Assembly: GCA_903813345.2 (NCBI GenBank)
Contig: CAIIXF020000002.1
Location: 22,954,455-23,018,454 of the forward strand
Source: Owenia fusiformis
Taxonomy: Eukaryota; Annelida; Polychaeta; Sabellida; Oweniidae
DNA length: 64,000 bases
Reading direction: 5' to 3'
The stretch's first letter is position 1; each line of letters begins with the position of its first letter. The notes under the pieces are model-generated. The model saw only the letters and a program-made list of their open reading frames with translations. It had not been told where the DNA came from and searched no databases. Shown one piece after another: positions 57,617 to 64,000 of this stretch. Both the position numbers and the translations under genes were made by a program.

Positions 57617-58253
57617 CTGAAGGTATTTATACAACATTTATGAATGGCCAAAACACCTGCATACATATCAGGGGTATATATAATTGGGGTATATATTATG
57701 AAAACAGGAAAAAATCTGAGTTCTTTTTCTGAAAAATCGAAGAAAATTGCTATAAAAAATCGGGGTTTCTAAACATTCAGCACACAGCGAGAAAAAGAAA
57801 ACATCTAAGAGTACACCAGTAACTATAAGGACAACAAACCCCAATTATCCCCAGATTATAATCTAACGGGAAACGATATCTATTATCATCCACGGCTTTT
57901 AATGTACCAACATCAAAATCCAAGACTATTACACCAAGTGACATTTCCCATTAAAATACATGTTGAAGAATAAATTTAAATTGATAACAATGCTCATAGA
58001 GCAAAAATAGTTGCAGATACTAACTATTTTGAAAGCCCAGACAAAATCCAGTCTCGAAGTCCATAAGCGTTTCAAAGGGACTTCCCATAGTGAGAGATGT
58101 CTTTCAGCTAGACTTTCAAAACATATTGGAAAATCGTTTTGTTTTGAGGTAATTAAGATAACAATGTCCAAATGTTATGTAAATTGAATAAACCACTGAC
58201 CAATCAAGGTATTTTAAAATTGTAAAATAAATGGAGGTTGAACGTATACATAC

Positions 58254-58409
58254 CTGTATCCCGGCTCCGATCTATAACAACGCTCACTGCCTTTTGGGCC
58301 ACATCGTGTTGTCTGTAGAAGGTTGACTTTCTGAACGAAGTATTCTCCTTTGTTGTAGTAGTACTTTTGTACAGGACGTGTGGGTTTAGGTATACAGCAC
58401 ATGTTCTTG
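58254..58409 (-). CDS. Cys-rich cluster gene 2 (subtype I), exon A
   Basis: 156 bp, acceptor GCTTTTTAG, consensus donor AG|GTATGT. Peptide NMCCIPKPTRPVQKYYYNKG, EYFVQKVNLLQTT, then RCGPKGSERCYRSEPGYR. It joins exon B in phase 2, so gene 2 gives an uninterrupted A-B-C frame of about 110 residues with eight cysteines. A leader exon must lie upstream (to the right) but was not identified. This is the best intact subtype I gene. Confidence 0.65.
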
Positions 58410-58641
58410 CTAAAAAGCATTCGCAAACAAAATGTATGCTCAAAAGCCAAAGGAAGTGGACCAGAAATTATAACAGACTTAAAGGACAACTGAAATAGCT
58501 TTTCTCAACTTGCAGCTACAAAAATGCGGTTTTCTACATTGTAAGCCCAACGTAGAGTTCTTGCGATAGCCATTATAAAATAAATGTTAGATAACTGCTA
58601 ACGGTCATAAATAACGAAATAAAACTAACTGATCAATCAAA

Positions 58642-58817
58642 TTGGCCCCCACGTGATAAGTAACGTCATATACAAAATATAGCTTTGGTTTCTTGGTTCC
58701 TTAGTAATCACAACGTCACGGCAACCATAGGATTGTAGTGTAAACCAAAACAAAACATTTTGGCATTATGACGTTATGGGCCACGTGGGGACCAGTGAGA
58801 GATCACGTGGGGGCCAA
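58642..58817. mobile_element. MITE TTGGCCCCCACGTG...CACGTGGGGGCCAA
   Basis: 14-bp perfect inverted ends. Inside, a second GGGCCACGTGGGGACC copy lies near 58778. Confidence 0.7.
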
Positions 58818-59686
58818 TAACGTCACAACCAATTCGAATATTGCTTATTAAGCAGCTATAACGATCGTTAGAGTGAAATAATTTTTACAATACTGATGAG
58901 AAAACATGTCCAAATACATTTATCAAAAAATTATATTGATTCCTGTAGGTTAAAAATACCATTTCATATCTGCTTTAACAGCAAGAAAAAACATCTAAGT
59001 CATAAAGAAAGTAACTCTAACTTACTCGAGTCTCTGGCCAATTTACTTGGCTAGAAGTCATGGTATGTGGACCACCGTGCAGTAATGAAAAAGTTCATCC
59101 TTGAGAAAAATTAATTTAAATGTTATCTTAAAAATCGTAATGAGAATATTTCATCAATTAGAAACGAATCGTTCAGGTTTCGTCTAAAATTAAAATCATA
59201 GGGTCTGCCATTTTTTAAAACAGTTCCAACATGAAAGTAGAACATCACATGTATTTACAAGGAATAAATAAATACATAATATATACATGTATATATTAAA
59301 AGCTTAAATGTGAAATAGTTGGTCAGTTTAAATAATATCATTGACTCACTGTAAGTTGGTAATATAGTCTTATATGATATGTGACATCACGATAGCTGAG
59401 CAATTGATTAACTGGACTATATTGGAATTCATAACTGCAAATAGTTGTGTTTCTCGTCTGTTTATCATATTAGAATTGTAACAAAGACCCCGATTTTATG
59501 ATTTATGTCAAATATATGACCTCATATTTTATTCTGGCTTTGCAAAAGACCTCAATTGCTACGCGATTTTGGTCTTTTAACAATGAACAGAATAAAAATT
59601 TCGGTCGTATATTACGCCATAAGTCTTTATTCCTTAAGTAAAGAATTGTAGTAGTGTGCTAAAAATAAATCCATGATATACAATGA
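58818..59686. other. Intergenic between cluster genes 1 and 2
   Basis: No leader exon for gene 2 could be supported. One consensus donor, CGA|GTAAGTT, lies on the minus strand at about 59024, but the frame before it has no hydrophobic leader. Confidence 0.4.
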
Positions 59687-59763
59687 TTACTTTTTTCCAA
59701 GGTCGCCTCCTGATCTTTTTACTTGCTCTATCAATTCCTTGTTAGTCATCACCACATTTTTAT
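59687..59763 (-). CDS. Cys-rich cluster gene 1 (subtype II), terminal exon C
   Basis: Minus strand acceptor GTTCTGTTTCAG; two bases complete Asp, then KNVVMTNKELIEQVKRSGGD, LGKK and TAA (77 bp). Intact paralogue of 49921-49997. Confidence 0.65.
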
Positions 59764-60669
59764 CTGAAACAGAACATACAGTTTAGCTTTGTACAAGTAA
59801 ACACAAGCAAGGGAGATTGAGTCTTGAGTCGTGGCAGTCTTTCCCAGATTTACTCTATTTGTTCAGTTTGTAGTTGTATATCTTCAAAACTGTATGGCCT
59901 TCTTAGCAACACAACATTATGGACCCCTCTGGACCAAAGTATTGTTTTATATTATTCTTTCCGTCGATTTTTAACGCGTCAAAAACTATTCAAAACTTTA
60001 ACTCAAGAAGACAACATGTAAATTACGTGTCGGGTAGCAACCGATCGAATCGATGCATGACCACTGCAATATATATATATCTACATTACGAATGTTACCT
60101 GTGAGCGATCACATCGCAAAGTGTGCATTTAAAGAAAAGACAAAATTCAAAGTATTACCGTTTTTTACATTCCAAACGGACAATGTTTCTTTGAGAATAT
60201 TATATGAAGAACACTTCATAAAAATATTTAAACCCAAATTGAACTATAAATAAATAAAAGTAACCATAACAACAAGGTAAATATATAATTGAATATGAAT
60301 TATATTTGATTTACTACGTAACTATGGTATCTACTATGTATTTTTATTATAATGCGAATTAATGTAATTAAATGTCGTAATTGAATAATTGATCTACTTA
60401 TTACGTAATACATTCGCATGTTTATCCATTTCCAATGGAGATCAAAGGTATAACGTCATAATGTGCGATTTAAATGATAATCAGTTACCTGAAGAATAAA
60501 AGTGAAACCGGTAGTGACTGAATTACTTCTTCTGTTATTTTCTGTTTTTATAATCAATTTTTATATATATATATATATACATGTCACATTTTCATCTATA
60601 CATGTCACTTTTGCTGTGTTAAAGATATGACCGTACTTGGTGTAGATGGCCCACCATACAAGTTCAGTG

Positions 60670-60976
60670 CAACGAAGATTGGTTCCCAGAATCGAGGTCG
60701 ATATTTTCTTATAATGAAAACGCCGAAATGTCGTTATTTTCTGAAATTTTTACCGATAATAAACAGTTCAAAATAAACAGTTCAAATGATTCGAACCAAT
60801 ATCTCGATCATTTCTTGTGATTTATAGAATTTTTCGTCAGGAAATAAGACCAAAATTCACGATTCAAATGTTGAAGTGAACAAAATGGCGGCTGTTGGAA
60901 TTCGAATTTTGTAGAACGACATCCCCATATATGGGACAGAATATCGATGTTGCACTCTGAGAGCCAATCCTCCTTG
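60670..60976. mobile_element. Mutator-type MITE, copy 2, in the B-C intron of gene 1
   Basis: Starts CAACGAAGATTGGTTCCCAG and ends GAGCCAATCCTCCTTG. It is flanked by the 9-bp direct repeat AGTTCAGTG (60661-60669 and 60977-60985). Reverse-complement copy of 187-491. The intron here is 1.42 kb against 0.55 kb in gene 4. Confidence 0.8.
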
Positions 60977-61187
60977 AGTTCAGTGCCTTCAAAGTGACGA
61001 CCAAAATCATGTATCAACAAGTATACTTAAGAAGACTATACCTTGTTGTATGTATCCTGACTAAACCTATGGTAAATAACATATTCGAATGTTTCTAAAC
61101 AAAACAACCAGGACCAATTATCTCTATGATCAAAATCAAAATTATTTTAAAATAAACATAATAGGAATAGGTGAGTGTTTACTATAC

Positions 61188-61300
61188 CTATGCAATTGCC
61201 ATGTACTGCTTCGAACCCGTTACAACAAGTGACCTTGTTAGGAGGACACGTTCTGTATTCAGTCCTGTACATTGTTTTCTGGCGGTACAATGTCACCTTT
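61188..61300 (-). CDS. Cys-rich cluster gene 1 (subtype II), exon B
   Basis: 113 bp, acceptor TTTTTTTGTAG, donor G|GTATAG. Peptide TLYRQKTMYRTEYRTCPPNK, then VTCCNGFEAVHGNCI. Joins 59687-59763 in phase 1. The plus-strand frames over this exon are shadows. Confidence 0.65.
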
Positions 61301-61601
61301 CTACAAAAAAACTATCGGTACTGTATTTTGAAACAATCAGAAAACGGGGAATCACGAAATTATACAGCTAGGTGTAACCTGGAAAGCCTAATAAAATACA
61401 ATGAGACATTATGAAATTGCTACTATAATTTCACTTTTATCTAAATGTAAAAAATACATACACGTCGTGGAAGCAAAATGTTGCATTTGTCCCTCTCGTA
61501 ATTTATCGTTAAATGTACATCACACCTCGATATTTTGCCATGGTTGAATATGTGCTTTCAAATACTTCATACTCTATTCTAAAGAAATGATCAAAAACCT
61601 A

Positions 61602-62241
61602 CAGGGTGTCCCGAAAGTATGGCCCCCCTAAGCAGACATATACCAGTGTCGTCATAGTATGTGTCATACATTGTATATCATTTTAAAGCTTATCCAAAGT
61701 TACATTGATTCGCCAAGTATCATGGTTCAACTCTCAAATGTGAAAAAATTACAGGCATTTCAAAAGTTAGTGTTTGATCAAAATTAAGTTCAATTTTACA
61801 CCAAATCAATAGTCAATATGTCCTCCCAGGCCATTTTAACAGCAGCGATTATTTTCGGGTCGGATGGATATTGAGTTGGAAAAAGAGAACAGTGAGGGTA
61901 GAAACTCTAAGCAAACTCTTCTAAAGTTCCTTAGCAGGTTTTAAGAGGGTTATAAAGTTGCACACCCCTATTTGAAGGGCTTTTAAGGTATATCTGAAAT
62001 TAATTGCTGCTGTTAACATGGCCAAGGGTTGACTCGTGATGTGGTGTAAAATTGAACTTTATTTTGACAAAACACTAACTTTTAAAATGACTGTAACTTT
62101 TTCCCATTTGGGAGTTAAAGCATGATACTTGGCAAATCAATGTAACTTTGGGTAAGCTTTAAAATGATATATGACACATACTATGAGGACACTGGAATAT
62201 GTCTACCTGGGGGGGGGGGGGCATACTTTCGGGACACCCTG
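61602..62241. mobile_element. TA-flanked foldback element, ~240-bp arms
   Basis: Both ends read CAGGGTGTCCCGAAAGTATG.. and are flanked by TA. The arms (61602-61855 and about 62000-62241) pair throughout, for example GCCAAGTATCATGGTTCAAC against a diverged complement. A G tract lies at 62208. No transposase. Confidence 0.75.
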
Positions 62242-62335
62242 TATATCCACAAATCACGTGCAATTTTTAATTCTTCATCATTTTATAGGAAAGCGTAATA
62301 ATATTTTTTAAATCATGAAATACATTTCGTTGTAC

Positions 62336-62434
62336 CTAGTTTTCTGCTTTTGTGTGTAACATGTCATTGAACCCCTTGGGCCACATCTTGTAAATCCCAC
62401 GCCCATGTATGATTGTTGCTGGTAATATGACTCA
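62336..62434 (-). pseudogene. Truncated exon A of cluster gene 1 (subtype II)
   Basis: Keeps the donor AG|GTACAA and the 3' part: ESYYQQQSYMGVGFTRCGPRGSMTC in two pieces, then YTQKQKTR. Similarity to 50816-50975 stops at about 62434, removing the CC half and the acceptor. Gene 1 therefore lacks a complete exon A in this window and may be dead, unless another exon A lies beyond. Confidence 0.5.
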
Positions 62435-64000
62435 CACTTGGTAAAAAAGTTAAAATAATATAGAATAAAATGTTTAATATACTGCTAAATAATAGAAAAT
62501 CGTAGAGAATATTTTTTCCTGTATAATAGGCAGTTATTTCTTTTATTATAACGGAAAAAAATATAATACGTATTTTTAAGAATTATTTTTGCTTTAATAA
62601 TATTATTCGTGTATTATTTAAAGGGAACAACATATAATGCCAAATAATATAGAATAATATTCCTGTCAGGAGCAAATAATATGTTGGCATTTGCAATCAA
62701 AAACCTATTATACGCGGTTATTTTCGAGCCGTTAATCCCTAATTATTCAATTCCTATGAAATGAGTTTCATTCATACTGATAATTAATCTGTTTGTTAGG
62801 GTTAATGGATTAATCTCTACGGCTGATGGCTCTTAATTCCACAAAAATAATTTGCAAAATAAGTTTTTACATACATATTTGATTGTATAATGTCCCTCAT
62901 GTTATGATTAACATTGTGTTAAATTTTTGATTCAATCAATTAATTCATCATAAAGTTAATTTTAAATTTTTATTTAATTTGTTTTCCTCACATTTTTAAT
63001 CCATTGTTTCTCTGTCACATTAAGTTTATAGCAAACAACATTTAAATCGATCCCCTCTTACACAGGTACAAACAACCACCTGTATTCACTTTGCCAACCG
63101 GAAAAACAGTCATGACAGGGAAGTGCTCAATATTCAATAAACACATTACACATTTTATACAGACCCGTAGCTAAGGACCCCCATTCCCGTGGCCAACAAT
63201 TCTGTCAAAATCATGTAGTTGTTCACCATTCACATACATGTATTGACATTCCAGAGCAATACAATAAGTCAAACTTTAATCCCTTATTATTCAATTTCCA
63301 CGATTTGAGTTTTGTTCACACTGATAAATAATCTGTTTGTTTGAGTTAATGGATTAATTTCCACAGCTAATGGTTCTAATTTCAACTAAAAAATAAATTG
63401 CAAATTAAGTTTTTCGTATTTATTTGATTGTATAATGTCCCTTATGTTATGATTAACATTGTGTTAAAATTTGGATTTAATTGATTGACTCAACGGAAAG
63501 TTAATTTTTAATCAACGGGTTTCCTCACATTTTTACTCTATTGGGTTTCCTCACAATTTAACTCGACTGTTTTTCTGTCAAATTAAGTTTACAACAAACA
63601 ACACTTTATTAAAGCCCCTCTTACACAGACACAAACACCATTAATCACTTCACAAACAACACAAAACATTTATGACACGAAACTGCTATATATCAATACA
63701 TTACGAATTTGGTATAGGTCCATGGCCAGGGAGGGGGGGGGGGGCGTTTGGTTCAAGTAAATCCCCCCCCCCCCCCTTGCCAAAATTCTTTCAAAATCCT
63801 ACATTTTTTTTACCAATCTGAGCACTGTTACGTGATTTCGGGCCAAAATGATCAATTGTGACCCCTTGGTTTGTTTTGAAAATTGATCCCCTGGTCTAAA
63901 ACTTATTCAGAGCCTGTATTATATTGGATGTACATGTATTGCTCCGATTTCTTCTGGCAAATCGCTGATAATAAATAAGAAAGGTACATTAGGTTAACTG
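62435..64000. other. Right end: tandem duplication and G/C-tract MITE pieces
   Basis: Segments 62730-63090 and 63270-63640 are diverged direct copies (TTTGATTGTATAATGTCCCT, TTATGATTAACATTGTGTTA, then TTACACAG.). MITE ends with G and C tracts lie near 63170 and 63715-63780. No gene seen. Confidence 0.55.

Overview
The window is AT-rich, intron-rich animal DNA. Long introns have GT..AG boundaries, and the window carries many foldback elements, tandem repeats and decayed non-LTR retrotransposons. Nothing points to bacteria. It looks like a marine invertebrate nuclear genome, but I cannot name the phylum from sequence alone. Only a few kilobases are host exons, and most open frames are by-products of repeats. 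The host genes below were found by joining splice sites in phase, not by long reading frames.

Region by region. 1-8.2 kb: repeats, a Mutator-type MITE with a 9-bp target duplication, a cluster of three hairpins, and two weak minus-strand exon candidates. 8.2-12.25 kb (+): the last two exons of an unrecognised protein ending in the prenylation-type box CAIL. The intron between them holds a 3.06-kb TA-flanked DNA element, which itself contains an array rich in AGGTCA half-sites. 12.4-16.3 kb: MITEs, a 21-bp minisatellite and two long palindromes. 17.7-21.8 kb (+): a near-complete but broken LINE. 22.7-24.2 kb: a ~345-bp satellite. 26.7-29.9 kb: inverted copies of a short repeat around a dead 1.34-kb mariner-like element. 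30.3-36.8 kb (+): the clearest gene, four exons encoding a small secreted protein with two PAN/apple domains, with TATA box and initiator. 37.1-37.5 kb: a LINE relic. 37.7-46.2 kb: a structure with 1.3-1.45-kb inverted arms. 46.2-48.0 kb (-): a truncated LINE.

The most interesting region is 48.0-62.4 kb, minus strand. It is a tandem cluster of small cysteine-rich genes that I found nowhere in my knowledge as a named family. Each gene is built as exon A (a CC pair, then RCGPKGS.RC), exon B (YR..., CP..., then CC and GYC or GNC) and a short terminal exon C. All A-B junctions are phase 2 and all B-C junctions phase 1. At least five units of three subtypes can be recognised. In transcription order they are II, I, III, II, I, which implies duplication of a II+I block. 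Some units are broken: a lost splice donor in one, a truncated exon A in another. The 3' part of exon A has also been amplified with its splice donor into a 147-bp tandem array (52.56-53.5 kb), and subtype II has a second run of exon-A copies at 50.8-51.6 kb. A separate two-exon candidate for a 35-residue secreted RGD-containing peptide lies at 53.9-54.9 kb.

The right end (62.4-64 kb) is repeats. There are no convincing tRNA, rRNA or CRISPR features.
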